Source of the DNA: G963667855 sp963667855
Lineage (GTDB): Bacteria > Planctomycetota > Phycisphaerae > UBA1845
Direction: 5' to 3'
Assembly: GCA_963667855.2 (NCBI GenBank)
Contig: CAXXKI010000029.1
Span: forward strand, 434,001 to 498,000
DNA: 64,000 nt
Shown: positions 1 through 8,100 of the stretch, one piece after another
Position numbering within the stretch: the stretch's first letter is position 1
Layout of the letters: each line of letters begins with the position of its first letter
Program-made: the position numbers and the translations under genes
Notes under the pieces: generated by a model
What the model saw: the letters and a program-made list of their open reading frames with translations, nothing else
Told to the model about the DNA's origin: nothing
Databases searched by the model: none

Positions 1-1102
1 ACCCGTCGGGGAATTCCGCCCGGAAACGGTGTACGAGGCAGATCATGTCCCTTTCACCCGGATTGTAGACCATCTTTTTCTCCATTACCGCACAAAGGAC
101 ATCCATCGGGGTGGAGTCCTGGCCTGCCAGGGGAATGGGATCGTTAGAGAACAGTCCGAGCCAATCGAAGCGGCAGAGAATGGGAGAAGCCTCTTCAATG
201 GAAAGTTTTTTGGCGACCTTTTCGCGAAGATCTTCATCAGAATCGAGGCCCACCGCTTTGGCGAAGAACTGGGCGAAGGTCATGCCTGCGGGGAAAGTCA
301 TCCGCCGTTCCTCGAGCATGCCCAGATCCACAAAAGCCTTCAAGGTTTCGCACCAACCTGGATAGCGAAGAGTGCCGCGGAACATGGTATCGATACCATT
401 GAGGCCATAAGTATTTATATAGGAAAGGGAGTCTCTGTTAGGGTAGGCCTCCAGCTCGCCAATGTTCTCGACCGGCAGCGTGTGATGATCGGCAAAGAGT
501 TCGGAAGCTGGGATCTGCACCTCTTGACCATCGAGGCGATACAAGGCGGAGTTTTTTCCGGCGGCGAAAACGGCTCTGGGACTCCAGGAGAATTTGTAGC
601 CAAACGGGTTGTCGTTGTCTTCCGGCGAGGGCAGCCCACCGCAGTAGGATTTAAAGCAAGTAACCTTTCCGCCTCGAGCCTTAACATCATCGATAACGCG
701 CATGGCGGACATATGGTCAATACCAGGATCTACGCCGATTTCGTTAAGGATCATAACGCCGGCGTCCCTGGCGGCCTGATCCAGTTCCCTCATTTTCGGG
801 CTGACGTAGGATGCGGTAACCATGTGCTTTCGGTGTTTGATACACAATTCGGCCACCACTGGATGAAGCGGAGCAGGAAGAAGGCTCACTGAGAGGTCAT
901 GGTCGACAATAAGTTTTTCGAGTGTATCGTTGTCGCCAGCGACGAGAGCCACGGCTTTTCCGTTTGATCGTCCGCCAATGACCTCTTCGGCCTTTGCAAT
1001 TACGAGGTCCGCTACAGTCAGTTGATATTCCGGTTGATCCAAAAGGTACTGCACCAACGGCCGTGCAACCATTCCGGCCCCCAGGACGAGAACTTTCTTC
1101 AT
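1..1102 (-). CDS. saccharopine dehydrogenase-like oxidoreductase (3' end missing)
   Basis: The gene runs off the left edge; about 367 codons are present without a stop, starting at an ATG at 1102-1100. The N-terminus is a Rossmann strand with a GAGMVARPL nucleotide-binding turn at residues 8-16. A saccharopine-reductase-type stretch NEIGVDPGIDHM follows near residue 120, then a C-terminal catalytic domain with many aromatic and Gly residues. The family (LYS9/LYS1 C-terminal type) performs NAD(P)-linked reductive condensation or cleavage of amino acids, for example in the aminoadipate route or in carboxynorspermidine synthesis. The substrate cannot be assigned from the sequence. It is the most upstream gene of its strand here; the next gene on the same strand (FabZ-like) lies 350 bases before it. 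Confidence 0.85.
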   Translation of the reverse strand, partial: MKKVLVLGAGMVARPLVQYLLDQPEYQLTVADLVIAKAEEVIGGRSNGKAVALVAGDNDTLEKLIVDHDLSVSLLPAPLHPVVAELCIKHRKHMVTASYVSPKMRELDQAARDAGVMILNEIGVDPGIDHMSAMRVIDDVKARGGKVTCFKSYCGGLPSPEDNDNPFGYKFSWSPRAVFAAGKNSALYRLDGQEVQIPASELFADHHTLPVENIGELEAYPNRDSLSYINTYGLNGIDTMFRGTLRYPGWCETLKAFVDLGMLEERRMTFPAGMTFAQFFAKAVGLDSDEDLREKVAKKLSIEEASPILCRFDWLGLFSNDPIPLAGQDSTPMDVLCAVMEKKMVYNPGERDMICLVHRFRAEFPDG

Positions 1103-1452
1103 CGTTAACAATCCGTTTCAAAACCAGCGGAACCTGGATGCATCCCCGACTCAAGGCACATCATCAAGAAACCCCGCAACCAGTCAGTTGCCCAATCATA
1201 GACAGGTACATCGTCCAAGCCAGCAAGATTATGTAACTTTCCTGCCGACCATAAATCGGGGGATATTACCGGACACCAATCACGAGGCAACCAAGTATTT
1301 CAAGAAAATAAAACGATTGGCGAAACAGCGTTGGAAGAAATGAGGCAATGCCGGTAATGGCTGGCCCGGTTGGCGTACAGAACCAGCGCACTGCATCCGG
1401 GAAAAACGAATATGGGTAGTAAAATCAGGAACTCGACAACCGGAAAGCTATG
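1103..1452. other. intergenic, no supported gene
   Basis: This 350-base stretch separates two minus-strand genes. A 61-codon open frame at 1105-1290 on the minus strand has no ribosome-binding site and unremarkable composition, so I do not call it. It probably holds the promoter of the saccharopine dehydrogenase-like gene. I see no hairpin with a T-tract and no RNA gene. Confidence 0.5.
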
Positions 1453-1932
1453 TCAATCGGGCATGGCCATGCCAATGATCGTCGCCTGAAAAGCGAGTTG
1501 CCCGTCGACCACTCCCTGCACATCCCCTTTGATTCTCCGCGGACGATTCTCGGTAATCTTGGCGATAAGATTCAGCCTTGCCGGCGGAACCACCGCACTG
1601 CGGAAGCGGCAATTTTCGACACCACCAAAACCGACAAATCCGGTTCCACCCTGAACATAGCGGGTAATAAAGGCAATAAGCTGAGCACCGGCTTCGAGTT
1701 GAAGCACACCGGGAAAAATGGGACGACCAGGCACGTGAGCTCTAACCCACCATTCGTGCTCCTGGCAATCGTGGTAGGCCACACCAACGCCGTTCTCGGG
1801 ATCGGCAAAGTATACCCCGTGGAGCATTTCAAACTCGTAAGCGTGAGGCATACGTTCGTAAATGTACTTTTGATCGTACTCGACTTTGTTCAGATCGAGC
1901 TGATCGAGATCAACAAGCAGCGGTGGAGGCAT
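1453..1932 (-). CDS. FabZ-like 3-hydroxyacyl-ACP dehydratase family protein
   Basis: A 159-residue hot-dog-fold protein. The FabZ signature is visible as AHVPGRPIFPGVLQLEAGAQ around residues 65-84, with His66 and Glu80 in the positions of the catalytic His and Glu of FabZ. A second FabZ-like block (FVGFGGVENCRFRSAVVPP) follows at 99-117. The family dehydrates 3-hydroxyacyl-ACP in fatty acid synthesis. About 60 N-terminal residues precede the motif, somewhat more than in FabZ, and no fatty acid synthesis genes adjoin, so it may be a specialised paralogue. An in-frame ATG at 1950 is possible, but AGGA lies eight bases upstream of 1932, which decides the start. Confidence 0.85.
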   Translation of the reverse strand: MPPPLLVDLDQLDLNKVEYDQKYIYERMPHAYEFEMLHGVYFADPENGVGVAYHDCQEHEWWVRAHVPGRPIFPGVLQLEAGAQLIAFITRYVQGGTGFVGFGGVENCRFRSAVVPPARLNLIAKITENRPRRIKGDVQGVVDGQLAFQATIIGMAMPD

Positions 1933-2070
1933 AAGCGTTCCTGCAAGCATTGCCCCGATAGCGGTAACGCCACTACCGGGGCAGGCTTATTCATTCCTGG
2001 CTGTCACGCGGAAACAGCACATTATCAACGCGTGTTTGCAGCAGAGCTGGTAACAACGTACTGCAAAGGC

Positions 2071-2090
2071 GGAAGAACTATTGTTCTTCC
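2071..2090 (-). terminator. 8-bp inverted repeat overlapping a stop codon
   Basis: GGAAGAAC at 2071-2078 pairs perfectly with GTTCTTCC at 2083-2090 across a four-base loop. The repeat covers the last codons and stop of the histone-like gene. Beyond it on the minus strand there is only a short T-run, so a role as a weak terminator or 3'-end stabiliser is inference. Confidence 0.35.
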
Positions 2091-2257
2091 GAGGATCGCA
2101 CTTCAAGAATTTCCTTGCGCAATTGCTGTGCGACAGCCTTTACCTCTTGCATGACCTTGCGGACACGAGTGCCAGCTGCCTTGTTGCCACCACTGGCCTT
2201 TCGAACGTCGTCGGCAGCGGACTCGACTAACTGTTTAAGCTGTTCGTAAGCTTCCAT
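2078..2257 (-). CDS. histone H1-like small basic protein
   Basis: A 59-residue protein starting at ATG 2257 with AGGAGG just upstream. It is Lys/Arg/Ala-rich and contains the motif KAAGTRVRKVMQEVK at residues 26-40, followed by an amphipathic helix (QQLRKEILEVR). This matches the small histone H1-like (Hc1-type) proteins of chlamydiae, Bdellovibrio and planctomycetes, which bind DNA and help compact the chromosome. It is shorter than chlamydial Hc1 and lacks a long lysine repeat tail. It stands alone, 601 bases from the divergent TPR gene. Family assignment comes from the motif by memory; the DNA-binding role is from the family. Confidence 0.75.
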   Translation of the reverse strand: MEAYEQLKQLVESAADDVRKASGGNKAAGTRVRKVMQEVKAVAQQLRKEILEVRSSEEQ

Positions 2258-2858
2258 GGGATCCTCCTAGCACGATGTGTAACCACATCTGCTGGACCAC
2301 GTGTAAAAAAGGCCCATCCATAGACCTTACACGGCGGGAGTCTAACAGAGAGGTTAAATCCACGCAAAGTAAAAGATCCCGTAAAAACATTGTTTTTGAC
2401 CCTATGAAGTCGGATTTTTTTTGAAAGGCCTGTGATGAAGCAGTACGGGTCACGATAGAGGCGTAATCGGCCGGCAGGCGAAATTCTCGCAACTTTCTTA
2501 TTTCCAAAATGTTACATAAATACCAACCTTGTTTCGCCCCCGCCTAATCGGCTAAAATCGTGTTTTATTGATCAATTCGCTTGATGTGGTTACGGATGAG
2601 GTGGCCGGTAATTTTTCGGCGATTCCAGGTAAAAAAACTTCGCATTTCCGAGAAACGGGCGACCAGTTGAAGCTGCTGAGCAAAAAGGCACAAATATCGA
2701 CGCGGTTTTGAGGGAACTTTAGTTAGTTTCAGACAAATCGGTCAAGCGGAAATGAAGAGAGGTCCGATGAACCTAGATAGCGTGTTTTACCTGGTTTATC
2801 CGGTCAACACCGTGTACCGGTGATTTCGGTCCTCATGAATCGTGCGGATGGTATAGCC
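2258..2858. other. long divergent intergenic region
   Basis: About 600 bases separate the histone-like gene (leftward) from the TPR gene (rightward). The stretch is AT-rich around 2340-2560 and probably contains both promoters. A near-perfect palindrome AAAAACATTGTTTTT lies at 2383-2397. A possible 18-codon open frame (2767-2823) has a GAGAGG-like site upstream and ends in a GTGA overlap with an upstream GTG of the TPR frame. No RNA gene was recognised. Confidence 0.5.
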
Positions 2859-4118
2859 ATGAATGAGAAGAGTATTTGGTACCAAGTGACGGTTGCAACA
2901 ATCAGCCTGGCAGGGTTTGGGGTATTCGCGGAAGCGACGGCTCCGCCGGCAGATTACCTGCTTTCGAAAGCGCAGGCCCGCCAGTTCGATATCTCCTATG
3001 AATTGAATGAAGACGCGCAGCCGGTAGAGAGCGTGGATTTGTGGTATACGTTCGATGAGGGAAAAACGTGGCACATGTACGGCCGGGACGCCGACAACAT
3101 TTCGCCCATGAGTTTTTCCGCGCCGCAGGAGGGCTTATGCGGGCTGTATTTCGTAATAAAGAACGCTGCAGGAGTTTCAAGCACGTCCCCCGCCGCTGAA
3201 ACAGAGCCCCAGTTATGGATATTCATTGATTTCACACCACCTATAGGGCAAATGCACACGCCTGAATTGGATTTTCGCCCAGCCGATCAGAGGATAATGA
3301 AAATCCAATGGACAGCCATCGACGCGAACCTGTCCTCTCGCCCCATCGATCTGGCATATCGCAGTTTACCCAATGGCGATTGGATAGATGTAAGGCACAA
3401 GTTGCCCAACTCGGGCAGATACGACTGGCGGGTGCCAAAGGAGCTAACCGGCGAAATAATGGTGCGCCTGACGGTTCGAGATAGAGGTGGGCATCAGACT
3501 CAGTCGGCGACCAGTGCGATATGCATCGATAAGAAAGAGGAACTGATCGCCAACGTATCAACGCTGATACCGGAGGCCGCAAGTGAGAAGAAGGAATCCA
3601 CACCCTCCGAACGTGATATCCGGAGAGCAAAAGAGCTGGTCCAGAAAGGAGCCTGGCACCAGTTGCGGAATGAGCACGAGTTAGCGTCGGCCCGCTTTAG
3701 AGACGCATTGAGATTGGATCCGCAGCGTTGGGACGCACTTGTTAAGCTGGGAGGTTCCATGTACGCTTTGGGTCGTTTTAAGGAATCGACAGGAGCGTAT
3801 GAACTGGCTTTGCGCGAGGTACCCGCCAACCGAGAAGCCTTGGACGGTATTGCTCGAGCTTACGTAGCCCTGAAGGATTACAGGGCGGCGGAAGCAAACC
3901 TGCTTTCGATAGTCGAGCACGATCCCAAGGATGTCCAGGCATGGCTGAATCTGGGCGACGTTTGCATTTACCGCGGCAATGAAGTGGGCGCTCGCGACAA
4001 TTACGTCAAGGCGATGACTTTGTGTCCTGACAAGGAGGCGATTGTATCCAAGGCCAAGGCCCGGTTACAGGATCTGCCAAGCTTACGTCGCCGTTACAAC
4101 AAACCAGCGAATCAATGA
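2859..4118 (+). CDS. secreted tetratricopeptide-repeat protein
   Basis: 419 residues from ATG 2859, chosen because it places a signal peptide (hydrophobic stretch then GVFAEA) directly at the N-terminus; earlier in-frame starts at 2820 (GTG) and 2835 would leave a long polar extension. Residues about 30-240 form a beta-rich region with a repeated pattern around W/Y and G. Residues about 255-400 contain four TPR units with the A-x-x-x-F/Y-x-x-A-L spacing (for example ASARFRDALRLDP). TPRs bind partner proteins; the partner is unknown. The stop overlaps the holA start (ATGA), so the two are probably co-transcribed and translationally coupled. Confidence 0.8.
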   Translation: MNEKSIWYQVTVATISLAGFGVFAEATAPPADYLLSKAQARQFDISYELNEDAQPVESVDLWYTFDEGKTWHMYGRDADNISPMSFSAPQEGLCGLYFVIKNAAGVSSTSPAAETEPQLWIFIDFTPPIGQMHTPELDFRPADQRIMKIQWTAIDANLSSRPIDLAYRSLPNGDWIDVRHKLPNSGRYDWRVPKELTGEIMVRLTVRDRGGHQTQSATSAICIDKKEELIANVSTLIPEAASEKKESTPSERDIRRAKELVQKGAWHQLRNEHELASARFRDALRLDPQRWDALVKLGGSMYALGRFKESTGAYELALREVPANREALDGIARAYVALKDYRAAEANLLSIVEHDPKDVQAWLNLGDVCIYRGNEVGARDNYVKAMTLCPDKEAIVSKAKARLQDLPSLRRRYNKPANQ

Positions 4119-5104
4119 ATTCAAAGCAGGAAAAAATCGAAAGCGTATACGCGGTATTCGGTCCGGAGCCGTTTCTGAAGACAGAGACGGTATCGAGAAT
4201 CTGCCAGGCGGCGATGGATTCGGGAGAAGCGGAAGACGGTCCGAATCGCGTAGACGGATCAGATACGGACCTGGCCACCGTTCTCGACGAGGTGCGCACT
4301 TACTCTTTATTGGGTGGAAGGCGTATCGTGGTAGTGGAAGAAGCGGACAGCCTGATAAAGAAACACCGGGCGGCGCTGGAGAATTACTGCGCATCTCCGG
4401 CAGATTCGGGAACACTGATACTGGTGTGTAACAGCCTGGCGGCGAATACGCGGCTGTATAAGACTATTGCCAAAACAGGCAAGGTTATCAAATGCGAACC
4501 GATAAAGGGTCGCGATCTTGCGTCGTGGATCTGCCACCGTGCCGGCGAGAATTACGGAAAGCAGATGGATTCGCGAACGGCATGGACACTGAGGGAGAAT
4601 GTTGGCAATTCCCTTGGCGCGTTGGATGCGGAATTAAGCAAGCTCGCTCTATATGCGGCGGAACGCAAGCAGATTATGGCAACGGATATAGAGGCGCTCG
4701 TCGGTCATCACCGGGAAGAGGATGTATTCGGAGTGACCGACGCGATGGCATCCGGAGACACAGCCAAAGCTTTCGCACAATGGGAGCGGGTACTGGCGAC
4801 CGATCGGGCGGCGCCGATGCGGGCGGTTGGAGGTTTGGCCTGGGGTATCCGGAAACTGCTGGATCTTAAAGCCCAGGCGGAGGCAGGAGCCCCTATCTTT
4901 TCCCTGGCAAAACAAGCATATACCCAGCCGGATATATTGAAGCGCCGGCTGGATTCGGTAACTATCGAGAGCCTTCAGGAGCAGTTAACCGATCTGCTGG
5001 AAGCGGATCTGGATTCGAAAACCGGATTGGGTTCGGTACCAAGCGCCATAGAGAGGTTCATAGTCAAGCACAGTACCGGTCGTTCAAGGATCGGTAATAC
5101 ATAG
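4115..5104 (+). CDS. holA: DNA polymerase III delta subunit
   Basis: A 329-residue clamp-loader delta subunit of normal length. It opens with VYAVFGPEPFLKTE, the degenerate nucleotide-binding region typical of HolA. RRIVVVEEADSLIKK follows at about residues 69-83, then the WTLRENVGNSLGALDAELSKLALYA block of domain II, and the C-terminal oligomerisation domain. HolA opens the beta clamp within the DnaX complex. Here GPEP replaces a true P-loop, as expected for delta, which does not hydrolyse ATP. The start ATG overlaps the TPR gene stop by four bases. Coupling of holA with a secreted TPR protein has no obvious functional reason. Confidence 0.92.
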   Translation: MNSKQEKIESVYAVFGPEPFLKTETVSRICQAAMDSGEAEDGPNRVDGSDTDLATVLDEVRTYSLLGGRRIVVVEEADSLIKKHRAALENYCASPADSGTLILVCNSLAANTRLYKTIAKTGKVIKCEPIKGRDLASWICHRAGENYGKQMDSRTAWTLRENVGNSLGALDAELSKLALYAAERKQIMATDIEALVGHHREEDVFGVTDAMASGDTAKAFAQWERVLATDRAAPMRAVGGLAWGIRKLLDLKAQAEAGAPIFSLAKQAYTQPDILKRRLDSVTIESLQEQLTDLLEADLDSKTGLGSVPSAIERFIVKHSTGRSRIGNT

Positions 5105-5150
5105 TCCGTTCGCAATTGCGAACCAAGAGACACAAGACACAGGTGCAGCG

Positions 5151-6521
5151 ATGACATGGAAGTCAATAACCGCAGCGGCACTAACAATCTGTTTCGTACT
5201 TACCGGATGCCAGGAATGGAACGCGCAATGGGAAAAACAAATGGCCCAGCACCGCGCGCGTTGGAACAAAAAGCCAACGGATAAGCCGGAGAAACAGCCG
5301 GAAAAAACTCAACCGGTGGAAAAGGAAGAGGTAGCAACATCCGAACCGACGGAGAAGTCAGACGGCAGTACGGCCAAGGCAGTTCAGGATTATCTAAACA
5401 ACTTAAAACTGGCGGCAGATGGAGCTAAGCAGAGCACGCCGGAAAAAGTGGAACAAGCCCCCACTGAGAAACCACAAGTCGATCGCTATGAACAGGCGAA
5501 GAACCTGAAAATCGCCAAGGCGACACCACCTGCGGAATTTCCCAAAGAAAACGAGAACTCAACCGGGGAGGAAAAAACCGAACCGGTTGCACAAGATCCG
5601 GCTAAGCAAAGTTCCGGAGCAAACGTACCGGTCAACCTTGCCGCTCTGGAAGTTCCCGAAGAATCAACCCCAAAGAACACGCCGGAATTGCCGAAAGTGA
5701 TTGCGGTAGCTCTGACCGGTGACCACACGCTGGAAGCGCCGGCCGTCGCGGAAAAAACTCTGGGGATTCAGGAAGGTTTGGAAATAACTTCCCCTGGAGG
5801 GAAGGTCAGCTTGAAGCAGTTGATCGAGCAGGCCAGGCTGAACCTTGAAGAAGAACCGGCCAGCGCCAAGAAACAATGGCAACTAACCCTGTTGCGACTG
5901 GCTGCCGGCCAACAACAGTCGGCGGTGGATGTTTCGCCGTCACTGGCGGAGGATTCGCGAACGCTGATCAACAATTCGGTAAAATCAATGGAGGCGATAT
6001 CGTACCTGTTAAACGATCCGCTGGCCGACGCGGACGAAGCCTTGAGAGCGGTAGAGAACCTTCGGCAAATACTGCAAAAAGGCGCAGCATTGCAGATTCC
6101 CACAATTGCGTTATGTACCAAAGTGGTCAGATTCGGCTTGTATGACGCGATGCCGGCCGACTACCTCCGCCCCTACCAGGCGAATCGAATCATTTTGTAT
6201 TGCGAAATCAAGAACTTCACGTCGGATAGCGAGAACAACGAACGATACCACACCCTGTTAACCGCCCGCTTCGAGCTATTCACCAGCGACGGCAGAAGCC
6301 TGTGGGAGCACGAAGAGAAGAAGCTGGAAGATTATTCCCGCAAGCCGCGAGAGGATTTTTTCCTGTCGCAGATCATCACGTTGCCGCCGGGAATGCCGCC
6401 GGGAGATTACGTCCTGAAGGTCACCATAACCGATCTGCTGGGCGATAAGACTAACGAAGGCAACCACAGGTTCAGTATCCCGGGCGGCTTGAGCGTAGAT
6501 ACCCTATCACGAGGTTCGTAG
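5151..6521 (+). CDS. lipoprotein with charged low-complexity N-terminal half
   Basis: 456 residues. The N-terminus is a lipoprotein signal peptide with lipobox LTGC (Cys about residue 20). Residues about 25-190 are rich in Glu, Lys, Pro and Thr with repeated PEK/PTEK units, probably an extended linker across the periplasm. Residues about 205-320 are helical and the last 120 residues look like a beta-sandwich (LYCEIKNFTSDSE through FTSDGRSLWEHEE). I do not recognise a named family. It follows holA by 46 bases and may belong to the same transcript. An anchored structural or envelope function is a guess. Confidence 0.7.
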   Translation: MTWKSITAAALTICFVLTGCQEWNAQWEKQMAQHRARWNKKPTDKPEKQPEKTQPVEKEEVATSEPTEKSDGSTAKAVQDYLNNLKLAADGAKQSTPEKVEQAPTEKPQVDRYEQAKNLKIAKATPPAEFPKENENSTGEEKTEPVAQDPAKQSSGANVPVNLAALEVPEESTPKNTPELPKVIAVALTGDHTLEAPAVAEKTLGIQEGLEITSPGGKVSLKQLIEQARLNLEEEPASAKKQWQLTLLRLAAGQQQSAVDVSPSLAEDSRTLINNSVKSMEAISYLLNDPLADADEALRAVENLRQILQKGAALQIPTIALCTKVVRFGLYDAMPADYLRPYQANRIILYCEIKNFTSDSENNERYHTLLTARFELFTSDGRSLWEHEEKKLEDYSRKPREDFFLSQIITLPPGMPPGDYVLKVTITDLLGDKTNEGNHRFSIPGGLSVDTLSRGS

Positions 6522-6745
6522 AGTTTTGACGGTTTGAGTCGGGGAGCCGAAAGTTCCAACATTATTTACGAGTGCGGCCTGACGCCGCAACCACTGTCAT
6601 AATAAGGCGTTGCGGCTGAAACTCCGCGAGCAATAGAAGGTCGGTCAGGTCTGCCTGGGTTGACGCGGTGCAGTCGGTACGTGAGAATCCAAGCAAGGTT
6701 GAGCTGGAATCAGGGTTCGGTACAACCGGTTTGGGAAGACTTTTG

Positions 6746-7192
6746 ATGCTGCAACGCAACGCGATATCTCAGTTATACCGAAAGCCGTTGTTCACCATTG
6801 AGCAAGCGAACAGGACCCTGCCGCTGGTGAGACGAATCGTATCAGATATTATCACCCAGTACCGGCAGTTGGAAAAACTGAGCAAGCAGCGAGCTTATCT
6901 GCTCAAGAAGAATCGCAAGGACGCGGTGGAGATGTTCGACGAACTTGCCCGGCAAGGCAGTCAGCGTCTGAACGAACTTATTGATGAAGTAAACTCAGTT
7001 GGTTGCGAGCTGAAGGATTGGGAATCAGGCCAGGTTGATTTTCGCACGCTGTACGAGGGGCGGGAAGTTTGTCTCTGCTGGCAAGCGGGAGAGGATTCCA
7101 TTCTTTTCTGGCACGAGTTGTATGCCGGTCCCAGCGAACGAAAACCCATTGATCGTATTACCGACCCACATCACCCCCGCATTTCAAGTTGA
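6746..7192 (+). CDS. DUF2203 family protein
   Basis: 148 residues from ATG 6746, preceded by GGGAAG at good spacing; an upstream GTG at 6668 would add 26 unlikely residues. LFTIEQANRTLPLVRRIV near the N-terminus is the DUF2203 hallmark. A helical hairpin follows (EMFDELARQGSQRLNELIDE), then the C-terminal block CELKDWESGQVDF and VCLCWQAGEDSILFWHEL. The family is small, cytoplasmic and of unknown function; the middle third is a likely coiled coil. The final codons are four bases before an alternative TTG of the next frame, and the downstream gene follows closely. Confidence 0.8.
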   Translation: MLQRNAISQLYRKPLFTIEQANRTLPLVRRIVSDIITQYRQLEKLSKQRAYLLKKNRKDAVEMFDELARQGSQRLNELIDEVNSVGCELKDWESGQVDFRTLYEGREVCLCWQAGEDSILFWHELYAGPSERKPIDRITDPHHPRISS

Positions 7193-7215
7193 TACGATTC
7201 ATACAGGGTAAAAAC

Positions 7216-8082
7216 ATGTGTAGAGAATTCCACAAGTCCTCGGATGAGGTACAGGTAATTGAGGCAAACATCTCGTGCTTACAATGCGGATACAATCTTC
7301 GCGGTTTGCAGAGTAATGGAAAGTGTCCGGAATGTGCAGGAGCAATCGAAAAGTCAATTCGGGGAGATTTTCTTAAATACGCCAATCCCGATTGGCTCAG
7401 GAAGATTAAAACCGGCACCAGCGTAGCTTTGTTTACTATCCTGCTGGCCATAATCCTGGGTATCGGAAGAGCAATCATGATATGGTTCTGGCCAACTAAT
7501 GGTATACCTCGTGCGGTTGGAATCCTTTCGCCAATTCTGACAGTTAGTGAAGTTTTCCTGTTAACCACCCGGGAGCCGCGCGTTTCCATAACAGGGAATT
7601 CGACATCGTTACGTGATATAGTAAGGATAGGCGCCGTACTGGCGATTTTGGGATCAATATCGGCGATAGCGTTCAGAGACTCGCTCGCACCCTACTGGGC
7701 CGGACTGTGTTACGCTGTTTTCGGTATCGGCAGAATAGTGGCAACCGTCGGAATCCTGTTATATCTTTCGCGACTAGCCTCCAGAATACCTAACAAGCCA
7801 TTGGAACGAAACACAAGAATATTGATGTGGAGTTCGGGTATTACACAATTGATTGCTACAACCATGGGAATCATCACATCATCACTTCTCATATCCTGCG
7901 TAAATCCCAACAACTCGGGTTTTAGCCAATATATTTATTATTCAGGTTTATTCATGTGTATCCTCGGTGTTACTATGCTTGCACTCTGGACATGGAAGTT
8001 TTTTTTGTTGCTTTCTTATCGCAAGTCGTTTTCCAATGCCATTACAGAGGCGGTACACTTATCAAGTCTCGACCATCAGTAA
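7216..8082 (+). CDS. membrane protein with N-terminal zinc ribbon
   Basis: 288 residues from ATG 7216 with AGGGT upstream. Residues about 21-42 form a zinc ribbon, CLQCGYNLRGL then CPEC. About five or six hydrophobic segments follow, including TSVALFTILLAIILGIGRA and FMCILGVTMLALWTWKFF. Planctomycetes carry many such zinc-ribbon membrane proteins of unknown function. The ribbon is probably cytoplasmic. Base composition is more AT-rich than in neighbouring genes. It is convergent with the downstream kinase gene, 18 bases apart. Confidence 0.7.
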   Translation: MCREFHKSSDEVQVIEANISCLQCGYNLRGLQSNGKCPECAGAIEKSIRGDFLKYANPDWLRKIKTGTSVALFTILLAIILGIGRAIMIWFWPTNGIPRAVGILSPILTVSEVFLLTTREPRVSITGNSTSLRDIVRIGAVLAILGSISAIAFRDSLAPYWAGLCYAVFGIGRIVATVGILLYLSRLASRIPNKPLERNTRILMWSSGITQLIATTMGIITSSLLISCVNPNNSGFSQYIYYSGLFMCILGVTMLALWTWKFFLLLSYRKSFSNAITEAVHLSSLDHQ

Positions 8083-8100
8083 TTACGTAAACGGCTACTT

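Noticed and set aside
29..892. Long open frame on the plus strand at the left edge (287 codons)
   Set aside because: It is antiparallel to the saccharopine dehydrogenase-like gene, which has a real family match and intact motifs; the plus-strand product has none.
1105..1290. 61-codon minus-strand frame between the first two genes
   Set aside because: No ribosome-binding site, no recognisable sequence, and it overlaps the likely promoter.
1450..2154. 234-codon plus-strand frame across the FabZ-like and histone-like genes
   Set aside because: Antiparallel shadow of two genes with clear family motifs.
2383..2397. AAAAACATTGTTTTT palindrome
   Set aside because: The loop is too short for a terminator hairpin and it may be a chance AT-rich palindrome; operator role not supported.
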